This document shows positions 1-10,330 of a DNA stretch of 64,000 nucleotides, one piece after another (position 1 is the first letter of the stretch; each line of letters begins with the position of its first letter). The notes under the pieces were generated by a model. It was not told the DNA's origin, ran no database searches, and saw only the letters and a list, made by a program, of their open reading frames with translations. The DNA is taken from positions 78,915 through 142,914 of the forward strand of contig NZ_JAFFZN010000022.1 of the NCBI RefSeq assembly GCF_017676385.1. Reading direction: 5' to 3'. This DNA is from Streptomyces spirodelae. Lineage in GTDB: Bacteria; Actinomycetota; Actinomycetes; Streptomycetales; Streptomycetaceae. The position numbers and the translations under genes were made by a program.

Positions 1-617
1 GGAAGATCACCAAGTCCACACCGATGGGCTCGCTGGACGCGCCGTTCAACCCGGTGTCGCTGGCGCTGGGCGCCGAGGCGTCGTTCGTGGCCCGTACGGT
101 CGACTCGGACCGCAAGCACCTCACCAGCGTGCTGCGGGCCGCCGCCGACCACCCGGGCTCGGCGCTGGTGGAGATCTACCAGAACTGCAACATCTTCAAC
201 GACGGCGCCTTCGAGGTCCTGAAGGACAAGGAACAGGCGCAGGAGGCCGTCATCCGGCTGGAGCACGGGGAGCCGATCCGCTTCGGCGCCCCGGCCGAGG
301 ACGGTCTGGGCTCCCAGGGCGTCGTCCGCGACCGGGCGACCGGCGACCTGCGGATCGTGGACGTCCGCGAGGAGGGCACCGCCGAGGTGCTGGTGCACGA
401 CGCCCACACCGCCTCGCCGACCACCGCGTTCGCCCTCTCCCGGCTCGCCGACCCGGACACGCTGCACCACACCCCCATCGGTGTGCTGCGTGATGTACGG
501 CGTCCGGTCTACGACACGGAGATGGCGAACCAGCTCGAACGCGCCGTCGAGCAGAACGGCAAGGGCGACCTGTCCGCGCTGCTGCACGGCAACGACACCT
601 GGACGGTCGTCGGCTGA
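1..617 (+). CDS. korB: 2-oxoacid:ferredoxin oxidoreductase, beta subunit (5' truncated by window)
   Basis: C-terminal part of the thiamine-diphosphate-binding beta subunit of a 2-oxoacid:ferredoxin oxidoreductase, most likely the 2-oxoglutarate type, which decarboxylates the 2-oxoacid with CoA and passes electrons to ferredoxin in the cytoplasm. The frame is open from base 3 and there is no start before the edge, so the gene begins left of the window; about 204 of the roughly 350 residues usual for the family are present. Family stretches seen are PMGSLDAPFNPVSLAL and VEIYQNCNIFNDGAF. The alpha subunit gene is expected just outside. A perfect hairpin terminator follows the stop codon. The choice of 2-oxoglutarate over pyruvate as substrate is inference from family resemblance. 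Confidence 0.88.
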   Translation, partial: KITKSTPMGSLDAPFNPVSLALGAEASFVARTVDSDRKHLTSVLRAAADHPGSALVEIYQNCNIFNDGAFEVLKDKEQAQEAVIRLEHGEPIRFGAPAEDGLGSQGVVRDRATGDLRIVDVREEGTAEVLVHDAHTASPTTAFALSRLADPDTLHHTPIGVLRDVRRPVYDTEMANQLERAVEQNGKGDLSALLHGNDTWTVVG

Positions 618-636
618 CGCTGATTCCCCGCCTGCG

Positions 637-670
637 ACAGGGCCCGGCACCTTGGGGTGCCGGGCCCTGT
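637..670 (+). terminator. Rho-independent terminator after korB
   Basis: A perfect 15-bp stem (ACAGGGCCCGGCACC and its complement) with a TTGG loop begins 20 bases after the korB stop codon. It separates korB from rarD on the same strand. Confidence 0.85.
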
Positions 671-824
671 CGGGTGCCGGGGCCTTTGGAGGGCCGGGGT
701 TGTGTGCCGGGCGCGACAGGACCATAGAGCGGAACGGGAATGACAAGAGGGGGCGCCTCCCGTTACATTCCGAGAAGTCGGCACGCCGGACACCGGGCAG
801 CCGGGGCAGAGGGCAGGGAGGGTC

Positions 825-1826
825 ATGCAGACACCGAGTTCACAGCGCACGGGGCTGCTGTTCGGCTTCGCGGCGTACGGAATGTGGGGGCTGCTGCCCC
901 TGTACTGGCACGCTCTCGCCGACATCGGCGCCACCGAGGTGCTCGCCCACCGCATGGTCTGGTCACTGCCGACCGCACTGGTGATCGTCGCGCTGCTGCG
1001 CCGCTGGTCCTGGGTGAGCGCGCTGGTGCGCCAGCCGAAGAAGCTGGGCCTGGTGGTACTCGCCTCGGCCGTGATCTCCCTCAACTGGGGGCTGTTCATC
1101 TGGGCCGTCAGCTCCGACCGGGTCCTCGAATCCTCCCTCGGCTACTTCATCAACCCGCTGGTCTCCATAGCCTTCGGCGTCCTGCTGCTGCGCGAGCGGC
1201 TGCGCGTCGCCCAGTGGACCGCCGTCGCCATCGGCGCGGCCGCCGTGGTGGTGATGACCGTCGCCTACGGCAAGCTGCCCTGGCTCTCCCTCTGCCTGGC
1301 GTTCAGCTTCGCGTCGTACGGGCTGATCAAGAAGCACGTCAAGCTGGACGGTGTCGAGGGCTTCAGCGCGGAGACCGCGGTGCAGTTCCTGCCCGCGCTC
1401 GGCTTCCTGATCTACCTCGGCTCACAGGGCGAGTCCTCGTTCACCTCCGACGGGGTGGGCAACGCGCTGCTGCTCGCCTGCGCCGGGGTGGCGACCGCGC
1501 TGCCGCTGATCTTTTTCGGCAGCGCGGCGGTGCGGCTGCCGCTGTCCACCATCGGGTTGCTGCAGTATCTGGCCCCTGCCTTCATGTTCGTCCTGGGCCT
1601 GACCGTCTTCCACGAGGCGATGCCGCCGGAGCGCTTCGCCGGGTTCGGGCTGGTGTGGGTGGCGCTGACGATTCTGACGTGGGACGCGTTGCGGAACGCG
1701 AGGCGCGGGCGCGCGGAATTGCGGGCTGCGGCTGCGGCGGCCGCTGTTGCGGAGGCCGCCGATGAGGCCGCCACCGCTGAGGCCGCCACCACGGAGTCCC
1801 CCGTCGCGGGGGCAGCCGACCGGTGA
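825..1826 (+). CDS. rarD: RarD-type EamA/DMT permease
   Basis: Inner-membrane drug/metabolite transporter superfamily protein of 333 residues with about ten hydrophobic segments in two EamA repeats. The N-terminus GLLFGFAAYGMWGLLPLYW and the stretch AHRMVWSLP are typical of the RarD subgroup, named for chloramphenicol sensitivity in other bacteria, whose substrate is not established. The start ATG has GGGAGG a few bases upstream. The tail after residue 300 is alanine-rich (AAAAAAAVAEAADEAATAEA) and unlikely to be structured. It is a single-gene unit between the korB terminator and a hairpin shared with the converging ABC operon. Confidence 0.87.
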   Translation: MQTPSSQRTGLLFGFAAYGMWGLLPLYWHALADIGATEVLAHRMVWSLPTALVIVALLRRWSWVSALVRQPKKLGLVVLASAVISLNWGLFIWAVSSDRVLESSLGYFINPLVSIAFGVLLLRERLRVAQWTAVAIGAAAVVVMTVAYGKLPWLSLCLAFSFASYGLIKKHVKLDGVEGFSAETAVQFLPALGFLIYLGSQGESSFTSDGVGNALLLACAGVATALPLIFFGSAAVRLPLSTIGLLQYLAPAFMFVLGLTVFHEAMPPERFAGFGLVWVALTILTWDALRNARRGRAELRAAAAAAAVAEAADEAATAEAATTESPVAGAADR

Positions 1827-1854
1827 GGGGGTGCCCCTGCTGGGGCACGCCCCC
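1827..1854. terminator. Bidirectional terminator between rarD and the ABC operon
   Basis: Directly after the rarD stop, GGGGGTGCCCC pairs across a TGCT loop with GGGGCAC and CCCCC, with one bulged G. It lies between two converging units and touches the last stop codon of the ABC operon. Confidence 0.65.
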
Positions 1855-2759
1855 TACGCCGTCACGTCCCGGTTGTTGAAGCGGGCCCAGGCTGCGGAGC
1901 CGAAGACCGCGGTGTAGAGGGCCTGCAGGCCCAGGTTCTTCAGGAGGTCGTCCCAGTAGACCGGGTCCCGCAGCAGGTCGGCGAAGCTCAGCCAGTAGTT
2001 GGGGAACAGAAACGGATGCACACCGTCCAGCTGCGGGATCGAGTTGACGATCTGCACCGTGATCAGCAGCCCGACCGTGGCGGCCATGGCGGCGATACCG
2101 CTGTTGGTGAGGGTGGAGACGAACACGCCCAGCGCCGCGAGACCGAGCAGGCTGAGCGCGACCGCCGCGGCGATGGCCAGGGCGCGGAGCAGCCCCTCGC
2201 CGAAGGAGACGGTGGTGCCCGAGAGCAGGGTGACCTCCCCGGTGGGGAAGAGCAGTGCTCCGGTCACCAGCGCTGCCATGGCCACCGTCAGGGTCGCCGC
2301 CAGGCAGAAGGTCAGCACCGCGGTCAGCTTCGCCAGCAGCAGCCGGGTCCGGCCGGCCGGGGCCACCAGCAGATAGCGCAGGGTGCCCGCGCCGGCCTCG
2401 CCCGCCACGGAGTCCCCGGCCACCACGCCGACCGCCATCGGCAGGAAGAACGGCAGGGTGGCGGCCAGCGAGGTGAAGACCAGGAACAGCCCGTTGTTGG
2501 TGATCTGGGAGATGAAGGCCGGACCCTCTCCCCCGCCGCCCCCGACGGTGCCGCCGTCGCTGGTCTCGATCTTCACGGCGATGCCGACGAGGACCGGTAC
2601 GGCCGCCAGTACGGCCAGCAGCGCCAGGGTGCGCCAGCGCCGGAAGGTGATCAGCAGCTCGCTGCGGAACAGCCCCAGCGACCAGAGGGGGCTGACGGCA
2701 CGGGGCGCCGTCCGCGCTCGTTCGCCGTGCACCGGCCCGGCTGCCTCAGCCTGCGACAT
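1854..2759 (-). CDS. ABC-2 type transporter permease
   Basis: Membrane subunit of an ABC-2 transporter, 301 residues, with six hydrophobic segments and a large extracytoplasmic loop after the first. The ABC-2 pattern of a conserved GxGTLRYLLVAP segment is visible (AGAGTLRYLLVAPAGRTRLL). The start chosen is ATG at 2759, which gives MSQAEAAG and overlaps the end of the ATPase gene by 14 bases; an upstream in-frame start would lie deeper inside the ATPase gene. Last gene of the lolA-ATPase-permease operon. The substrate cannot be told; a partner role with the LolA-like lipoprotein-handling protein is inferred from context only. Confidence 0.85.
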   Translation of the reverse strand: MSQAEAAGPVHGERARTAPRAVSPLWSLGLFRSELLITFRRWRTLALLAVLAAVPVLVGIAVKIETSDGGTVGGGGGEGPAFISQITNNGLFLVFTSLAATLPFFLPMAVGVVAGDSVAGEAGAGTLRYLLVAPAGRTRLLLAKLTAVLTFCLAATLTVAMAALVTGALLFPTGEVTLLSGTTVSFGEGLLRALAIAAAVALSLLGLAALGVFVSTLTNSGIAAMAATVGLLITVQIVNSIPQLDGVHPFLFPNYWLSFADLLRDPVYWDDLLKNLGLQALYTAVFGSAAWARFNNRDVTA

Positions 2760-3708
2760 CGAAGCCCTCCCCGGTGAGCGAGACGAACACGTCCTCAAGC
2801 GAAGCCCGCCGCAGTCCGAAGGCGCGGACCCGGACGTCGGCCCGTACGAGGGCCGCGTTGAGTTCGGCGAGGTCGCCGGGCGGTGGATCGCCGCTCAGCT
2901 CCTCCCCGTCGGTGACCAGGTCGGACACCCCTTGCTCCTTCAGAACCCGCGCCGCCTCGACCGGGTCGGGGGTGGTCACGGCCAGCCTGCCCCGGGCGCC
3001 CGCCGCCATCTCGGCAACGGTTCCCTGGACGACGAGGCGACCGCGGTGCATGACGGCCGTATGGGTGCAGACCTGTTCGATCTCGTCCAGCAGGTGCGAG
3101 GAGAGGAAGACGGTGATGCCGTCGCCCGCCAACTCCCGTACCAGCGAGCGGATCTCCCGCATGCCCTGCGGGTCGAGCCCGTTGGTCGGCTCGTCCAGGA
3201 CGAGCAGCTCGCGCGGCTGGAGCAGCGCCGCCGCCAGGCCCAGCCGCTGCTTCATGCCCAGCGAGTAGGCCCGCGCCTTCTTCCGCGCCGCGGCCGAGAG
3301 CCCCACCCGCTCCAGCGCCCGGTCCACCCTGGCAGCGCGGGTCCGCGGATCGGCTGTGGGGTCGGCCGCGTCGTAGCGCAGCAGGTTCTCCCGTCCGGAG
3401 AGGAAACCGTAGAGCGCGGGTCCCTCGATGAGGGCGCCCACCCGGGGCAGCACCCGCCGCACCGCTTCGGGCATCGGCTCGCCCAGCAGTCGCGCGGTGC
3501 CGCCGGTTGGCTCGATCAGGCCGAGCAGCATCCGGATGGTGGTCGTCTTGCCGGAGCCGTTCGGCCCGAGGAAGCCGAAGACGCTGCCCCGGGGCACGGA
3601 GAGGTCGAGGGCTTCGACCGCGAGCTGACCACCGCGGTAGCGCTTGGTGAGCCCCTGGGTCGAGATCACCGCGCTGTCTTCCCCCGCCACGGCGGTCGGC
3701 TCGGTCAT
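2746..3708 (-). CDS. ABC transporter ATP-binding protein
   Basis: Cytoplasmic ATPase of 320 residues pairing with the following ABC-2 permease. Walker A is GPNGSGKTT near residue 54, the signature is YSLGMKQRLGLAAALL, and Walker B is LLVLDEPTNGLDPQG, followed by the H-loop segment TVFLSSHLLDEI. A C-terminal extension of about 90 residues follows the nucleotide-binding domain, as in drug- and lipid-export ATPases. ATG at 3708 gives MTEPTAVAGED, with an A/G-rich leader and GGAAGGGGGC just upstream. The same frame stays open far upstream through the lolA-like gene, but that part is out of phase with it and not coding. Confidence 0.92.
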   Translation of the reverse strand: MTEPTAVAGEDSAVISTQGLTKRYRGGQLAVEALDLSVPRGSVFGFLGPNGSGKTTTIRMLLGLIEPTGGTARLLGEPMPEAVRRVLPRVGALIEGPALYGFLSGRENLLRYDAADPTADPRTRAARVDRALERVGLSAAARKKARAYSLGMKQRLGLAAALLQPRELLVLDEPTNGLDPQGMREIRSLVRELAGDGITVFLSSHLLDEIEQVCTHTAVMHRGRLVVQGTVAEMAAGARGRLAVTTPDPVEAARVLKEQGVSDLVTDGEELSGDPPPGDLAELNAALVRADVRVRAFGLRRASLEDVFVSLTGEGFDVAG

Positions 3709-3803
3709 ATGCCCCCTTCCTTGTTCTTTCTCGTCACTTCTCGTTGTTGCTCGTTGTTGCTGGTTCTTACCGGCTCTTGCTGGTTCTTCGCGGCCCGGCC
3801 GTC

Positions 3804-5069
3804 CTACTTGGCCGAGTGGTCCTGGTTCGCCGCCTTGACCAGGCCGTCCTTGGTGACGGCACCGACGTAGACCTTGCCGTCGTCGGTCATCAGGGCGTTC
3901 ACCAGGCGGGTGCTGAAGACGCGGCCGGTGCCGAAGTCGCCCTTGACCTCGTCGGTGAAGTTGTCCAGCAGCTTCCCGGCGTCCGCGTCGCCCTTGCCGC
4001 CGGACTCCGGGCCGCCGAGTCCGCCGGGCATCCCGGTGTCGAGCTTGGCGACCTTGCCCCAGTCGTTCGCCGACTTGTTGACGATCTCCAGGCCGGAGCG
4101 GGTGAGCCCGTCGAGGCCCTGCGGGCCGCGCAGCTCGCCGCCGGCCGACTTGTGCGGTTTCGCCTCGGTGACCTCGGTGCCCTTGGGCGGGGTGAAGTCG
4201 AAGCTGCTCGCGGCGGGCTTGCCGAAGTCCACCTTTGTGTACGCCACATCGACGGCGGGCTTGTCGCCGTCCTTCGGCGTGAGGGTGAACCTGAGCGGCA
4301 CCCCGTTGTCGGCGTCCACGCCTATGCGGACCGACTCGATGGTGGAGTCCGGCGCACCCTTGGGCTTGATGACCAGCTGGTAGGCATCGCGCCCGGCGAT
4401 CTTCGCAGTGCCGTCCACGGTCACGGAAGTGGACTTGTCGAGGGCCTTCAGCGCCTGCTTCGCCGCCTTCTGCGGCGTCACCGCGTCGGGCTCGCCGCCC
4501 TGCCACCGCTTGGCGGACCCGCCGTGCGCGCCCTTGGCGTCCTCGGGCGCCTTCGCGTGCCACGCCGCGTTGCTGCCGCTGTCGTACGCCCACAGATCGC
4601 GGCCGTTGTGGATGAGGCTGTACTCGGCCGCGTCCTCCATGACCGAGACGCGCTGCTTGTCGGGGCCGTCCGCGGCGAAGCGGAGGGTGTGCTCTCCGGA
4701 GGCCAGCTCGGACAGCTTCTTGCTCGGTGCGGCGTCGCCCCCGCTGCCCTTGCCGTCCTTGCCGTCCTTGCCCGCGCCCTCGCCCGAGTCGTGCGGACCG
4801 CCCCCGAAGCCGCCGCCCCCACCGCCTCCGGGGAGGGAGGGCAGGCCGAGGTCGGTGCTCACCTTGACGGTGCCCGACATGTGGTCGACATCGGACTTGG
4901 CCACCTTGGCCACCAGCTCTTCGGCGCTGACCTTGGGCAGGTCGGGATCGCCGGAACTGGCGAGCGCGGGCACCAGGCCGACGGTCGCGGCGGCGACCCC
5001 GGCCACAGCGACCGGTACGCCGTAGCGGACCGCCTTGCGCCGGGGGTTCCTCGGTTGGATCTGTGCCAT
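3804..5069 (-). CDS. LolA-like secreted protein
   Basis: Exported protein of 421 residues. The N-terminus MAQIQPRNPRRKAVRYGVPV followed by a hydrophobic stretch ending near PALASSG is a signal peptide. The rest resembles the LolA/LppX-like beta-fold proteins of actinobacteria: a VDHMSGTVKVS strand, a central part around STSVTVDGTAKIAGRDAYQLVIKP (split here over residues 200-230), and a long Gly/Lys/Asp insert. In Gram-negatives LolA carries lipoproteins; in Gram-positives the role of this family is not established. First gene of an operon with the ABC ATPase and permease 95 bases downstream; the spacer holds repeated AAGAACCAGCAA units on the coding strand. Confidence 0.78.
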   Translation of the reverse strand: MAQIQPRNPRRKAVRYGVPVAVAGVAAATVGLVPALASSGDPDLPKVSAEELVAKVAKSDVDHMSGTVKVSTDLGLPSLPGGGGGGGFGGGPHDSGEGAGKDGKDGKGSGGDAAPSKKLSELASGEHTLRFAADGPDKQRVSVMEDAAEYSLIHNGRDLWAYDSGSNAAWHAKAPEDAKGAHGGSAKRWQGGEPDAVTPQKAAKQALKALDKSTSVTVDGTAKIAGRDAYQLVIKPKGAPDSTIESVRIGVDADNGVPLRFTLTPKDGDKPAVDVAYTKVDFGKPAASSFDFTPPKGTEVTEAKPHKSAGGELRGPQGLDGLTRSGLEIVNKSANDWGKVAKLDTGMPGGLGGPESGGKGDADAGKLLDNFTDEVKGDFGTGRVFSTRLVNALMTDDGKVYVGAVTKDGLVKAANQDHSAK

Positions 5070-5309
5070 CTGTCTGTCCTACCTCCGTGCTCGGCGGCGG
5101 CTCCATGGGTCGCACTCGTCCACCCCTTGCCGCCATTCTCACCCGAATCGGTGCGGGGTGGGTGCTTCCAATGGCACCAAATCCCGCGCTGTGGCGCGTC
5201 AGCCGACGGAGGCACATTCGGCTACTCCCGCGGGATGACAGGGCCTCCGCCTGCGGGTTGGCACGGAGCGAGAAAGGTCAGGGTTCATCTCACCGCGATG
5301 CCGCCGCAG
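5070..5309. other. Intergenic region upstream of the LolA-like gene
   Basis: About 240 bases with no supported gene. It should carry the promoter of the minus-strand lolA-like operon. The coding strand shows AGGTAGGACAG 8 to 18 bases before the start. No clear dyad was found. Confidence 0.4.
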
Positions 5310-5475
5310 TTCGGCAGCCGAAGACAGCGGAAGAGAGCGGAGGACCACGGAAGGCAGCCAACGGTTGCGGAAGGCGGCGCAAAGCAGCAGAGGGCCGCGG
5401 GAGAGGCAGCGGAAGGCTGGCAAAGACCGGCGGAAGACCACGAAAGGCCGCGGAGGACCGCGGAAGGCGGTCGCG
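5310..5475. repeat. Degenerate purine-rich direct repeats
   Basis: About 165 bases built from imperfect copies of GCGGAAGGC / GCGGAAGACCAC / GCGGAGGACC, strongly purine-rich on the plus strand, directly beyond the 3' end of the polyprenyl synthase gene. No codon structure supports a protein here. Confidence 0.6.
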
Positions 5476-5476
5476 G

Positions 5477-6490
5477 TCAGCCCGCCCGGTCCACCACGGC
5501 GGTGCACAGCCCGGCCAGCGCGGCCTTGGCGGCGTTGTCGGGCAGCGGCGCGAGCATCTCGCGGGCCTCGTCGGCGTACCGCACGGTCGCGCGGCGGGCC
5601 TGCTCCAGCGCTGGGTGGACCCGCAGCGCGGCCAGCGCCTCGGTGAGCCGCCCGTCGTCGCCCAGGTCCCCGTCGAGCAGCGCACACAGTTCGCGGTCCT
5701 CGGGGGTCGCGTCCCGGCTCGCCGCACGGGCGCGCAGGTAGAGCACGGGCAGGGTCGCGATGCCCTCCCGCAGGTCGGTACCGGGCGTCTTGCCGGACTC
5801 GTGTTCGTCGCTGGCGATGTCGAGAACGTCGTCGGCGAGCTGGAAGGCGACACCGATGCGCTCGCCGTACTGGGTGAGCACCGAGACGGTCCGCTCGTCG
5901 GCGCCGGACATCATGGCTCCGAAGCGGCCGGCGACGGCGATCAGCGAGCCGGTCTTGCCCGCGATCACCTCGAGGTAGTGGTCGATGGCGTCGTGGCCCT
6001 CGGCGGGCCCGGCCGTCTCCAAGATCTGTCCGGTCACGAGCCGTTCGAATGCCTGCGCCTGGATACGGACGGCCTCCGGGCCGAGGTCGGCCAGTATGTG
6101 CGAGGCACGCGAGAAGAGGAAGTCACCGGTGAGGACGGCGACGGAGTTGTCCCAGTTGGCGTTGGCGCTGGGCACCCCGCGGCGCACATCCGCCTCGTCC
6201 ATCACGTCGTCGTGGTAGAGCGTGGCGAGGTGTGTCAGTTCGACGACCACCGCGGAGGGCACGACCCCGGGCGCGTGCGGGTCGCCGAACTGGGCGCCGA
6301 GCATCGCCAACAGCGGCCGGAACCGTTTACCACCGGCCCGCACCAGGTGCTGCGCCGCCTCCGTTATGAAGGGCACGTCGCTCTTGGTGGCCTCGATGAG
6401 GCCCTCCTCGACGGCCGCCAACCCGGCCAGGACATCGGCTTCGACGGCCTTGTCCCGCACGCTCAGCCCGAAGGGCCCGACGACGGTCAC
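5477..6490 (-). CDS. Polyprenyl (heptaprenyl/octaprenyl-type) diphosphate synthase
   Basis: Soluble trans-isoprenyl diphosphate synthase, 337 residues, which elongates allylic diphosphates with isopentenyl diphosphate to make the quinone side chain. The first aspartate-rich motif is DDVMDEADVRRG (near residue 90) and the second is DDVLDIASDEHESG (near 220); GGKRFRPLLAML precedes the first. The residues before the first motif are LATLYH, without the bulky residues just upstream that restrict product length to C15-C20, so a long-chain product is likely. In Streptomyces this gene commonly lies near nuo and the mqn genes, which fits a menaquinone role. A fairly long divergent spacer separates it from fumarylacetoacetase. 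Confidence 0.88.
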   Translation of the reverse strand: MTVVGPFGLSVRDKAVEADVLAGLAAVEEGLIEATKSDVPFITEAAQHLVRAGGKRFRPLLAMLGAQFGDPHAPGVVPSAVVVELTHLATLYHDDVMDEADVRRGVPSANANWDNSVAVLTGDFLFSRASHILADLGPEAVRIQAQAFERLVTGQILETAGPAEGHDAIDHYLEVIAGKTGSLIAVAGRFGAMMSGADERTVSVLTQYGERIGVAFQLADDVLDIASDEHESGKTPGTDLREGIATLPVLYLRARAASRDATPEDRELCALLDGDLGDDGRLTEALAALRVHPALEQARRATVRYADEAREMLAPLPDNAAKAALAGLCTAVVDRAG

Positions 6491-6936
6491 GAGGGGTACT
6501 CCTGTCTGCGTACGTGGAACGAACGGGTAACGGGTCTTCTCGGCGTCTGCGCTTGCGTCTGCTGCTGTCTGCTGCGGTCCGCTGGTGTTCGTACCGGACT
6601 GCTGCTGGTACTGCTGCTGGTGTCTGCTTCGGTTCGTTCTGGCCGGATGTCACCCGTCTCCCGGGTGCACCTTCCTGTGGCAGCGTAACCGGTCACATAA
6701 CGATCACGGTCGGCGCCTGCCCAGCAGACCACGCTTGGCGCACCATGCCGGTATTTTCCGGATAGCGGACAGGTCGCGCACTGCCGTCCCCTGTGCCGTC
6801 CGCGTACGGCTCCACCAGCGGCTCCGAGCGCGGAAACGGAAGCGGAACCGAGCGCGGGAACGCGGGCGGCTCCAAAGGCGCAAATGAGCAGCCGTGGCAG
6901 GCCCACGACAGGCTCACGGCACATAACCTGACCCTC
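6491..6936. other. Divergent promoter region (polyprenyl synthase / fumarylacetoacetase)
   Basis: 446 bases without a supported gene between two divergent genes. It contains runs of TGCTG and CGGTTC-type short repeats near 6550-6650 and CGAGCGCGGAA/ACGGAAGCGG repeats near 6815-6865. No convincing operator was recognised. Confidence 0.5.
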
Positions 6937-8142
6937 ATGAGTGACAGTGCCCTTTTCGGCCCGGACAACCTTCCGTACGGCCTCTTCAGCACGCCGGACC
7001 GGCCCGGCCACCGCCGGCTCGGCGTCCGGTTCGGTGACGACGTGCTCGACCTGGGCGCGGCCGCCGCCGCCTTCGGCTCAGCCCACGCCGATGTGCTGGG
7101 AGCGCCCTCGCTCAACCCGCTGCTGGCCGCCGGACGCGCCGTCTGGCAGGCGGTGCGCGGCGAGGTGCGCGACTGGCTCACCGACGAAGCGCACCGCGAG
7201 ACCGCGGCACGCCATCTGCTGCCGCTGTCCGGCGTCCAACTGCACCTTCCCTTCGAGGTCGCCGACTACGTCGACTTCTACGCAAGCGAGCACCACGCAA
7301 CCAACGTCGGCCGGATCTTCCGCCCCGACGGGGACGCGCTGACCCCCAACTGGAAACATCTGCCGATCGGTTACCACGGGCGCGCGGGCACCGTCGTCGT
7401 CTCCGGCACACCCGTGGTGCGCCCCCAGGGTCAGCGCAAGCCCCCGAACGAGCCGCTGCCCGTCTTCGGTCCCTCCCGGCGGCTCGACATCGAGGCCGAG
7501 GTCGGCTTCGTCGTCGGCGCCCCGAGCGAGCTGGGCCGCCCGGTGGGGCTGGACGGATTCCGCGACCATGTGTTCGGGGTGACGCTGCTGAACGACTGGT
7601 CGGCGCGTGACCTCCAGGCGTGGGAGTACGTCCCGCTCGGCCCCTTCCTGGGCAAGTCGTTCGCCACTTCCGTATCGCCGTGGATCACCCCGCTGGATGC
7701 ATTGGACGCCGCGCGGGTGGCGCCGCCGGAGCGCGACTTCCCGCTGCTGCCGTATCTGGACGACTCGGCCGAGCAGGTCGAACCCGGCGGGCTCGATCTG
7801 CGCATCACCGTGGAGCTGAACGGGCACGTCATCGCCGAGCCCCCGTTCGCCACCATGTACTGGACGGCGGCGCAGCAGCTCGCCCATATGACGGTGAACG
7901 GCGCTTCGCTGCGTACGGGTGATCTGTACGCGTCCGGGACCGTGAGCGGCCCCGAGCACAAGCAGCGCGGCTCGCTGCTGGAGCTCACCTGGGGTGGGCG
8001 CGAACCGCTGGCGCTCCCCGAGGGGGAGCGTGCCTTCCTCGAAGACGGTGACGAAGTCGTCCTCAGCGCTTGGGCGCCGGGGCCTGGCGGGGGCCGGATC
8101 GGGATGGGCGAGGTACGGGGCCGGGTGGAACCGAGCGCGTAA
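6937..8142 (+). CDS. fahA: Fumarylacetoacetase
   Basis: Cytoplasmic hydrolase of 401 residues that splits 4-fumarylacetoacetate into fumarate and acetoacetate at the end of tyrosine/homogentisate catabolism. The N-terminal domain starts NLPYGLFSTPD; the catalytic domain has VDFYASEHHATNVGRIFRP, LPIGYHGRAGTVVVSGT, DIEAEVGFVVG with the metal-binding Glu pair, and DWSARDLQAWEYVPLGPFLG. All metal-site segments (Asp, two Glu, Asp) look intact. The start is ATG at 6937, giving MSDSALFGPDN; a longer reading from 6793 would add a Gly/Ser-rich stretch unlike the family. No other tyrosine-degradation gene is in the window, so it stands alone. Confidence 0.94.
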   Translation: MSDSALFGPDNLPYGLFSTPDRPGHRRLGVRFGDDVLDLGAAAAAFGSAHADVLGAPSLNPLLAAGRAVWQAVRGEVRDWLTDEAHRETAARHLLPLSGVQLHLPFEVADYVDFYASEHHATNVGRIFRPDGDALTPNWKHLPIGYHGRAGTVVVSGTPVVRPQGQRKPPNEPLPVFGPSRRLDIEAEVGFVVGAPSELGRPVGLDGFRDHVFGVTLLNDWSARDLQAWEYVPLGPFLGKSFATSVSPWITPLDALDAARVAPPERDFPLLPYLDDSAEQVEPGGLDLRITVELNGHVIAEPPFATMYWTAAQQLAHMTVNGASLRTGDLYASGTVSGPEHKQRGSLLELTWGGREPLALPEGERAFLEDGDEVVLSAWAPGPGGGRIGMGEVRGRVEPSA

Positions 8143-8169
8143 GTGCCCTCCGGGGAGGGGGTGCCCCTT

Positions 8170-8240
8170 GCTGCGCATCGCGGACTGCTGCCCGGCTTGT
8201 GGTTGCTCGCGCAGTTCCCCGCGCCCCTGACGGGGCGCGT
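8170..8240. repeat. Streptomyces-type intergenic repeat with GCGCCCC hairpin
   Basis: The segment around GCGCAGTTCCCCGCGCCCC followed by TGAC and GGGGCGC forms a 7-bp hairpin (8221-8238). The motif of GGGGCGCGGGGAACTGCGCG with flanking CAACCACAAG-type sequence is one I recognise as recurring in intergenic regions of Streptomyces chromosomes. Here it lies between the converging fahA and recQ genes and may also act as a terminator. Only one copy is in this window. Confidence 0.55.
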
Positions 8241-8253
8241 CCCTCCCGAGGGT

Positions 8254-10134
<1,881 letters not shown>

Positions 10135-10263
10135 GCCCGCCACCCTAGGCTGCTCCGCCGACATCGGTGGCCGGGCCTGTGGACAGCCCCGACGGCACTT
10201 CGCACCCAGCGCCAACCTGCGCCCGGTTCGCCCCTGTACGCCCCGTATGACCTGCCCCCTCCT

Positions 10264-10286
10264 TGCTAGCTTGACGTGGCCCTGCT
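10264..10286 (+). promoter_or_regulatory. Shared promoter block upstream of first lipoprotein
   Basis: The block TGCTAGCTTGACGTG plus GCCCTGCT is repeated almost exactly (TGCTAGGTTGTCGTG) upstream of the second lipoprotein. TAGCTT is a plausible -10 element, so both copies look like promoters carried along in a gene duplication. Confidence 0.45.
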
Positions 10287-10330
10287 GGTCCGTACGGCAG
10301 GGGCCGGGAGAGCGACGGAGGGGGATGTAC

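Noticed and set aside
3709..5217. Upstream extension of the ABC ATPase frame as one large protein
   Set aside because: The extension is out of phase with the LolA-like gene and has no domain; the ATPase starts at 3708.
5063..6688. Long plus-strand frame opposite the polyprenyl synthase
   Set aside because: It runs through the repeat tract and reads as Arg/Gly/Val-rich shadow; the synthase on the other strand has both Asp-rich motifs.
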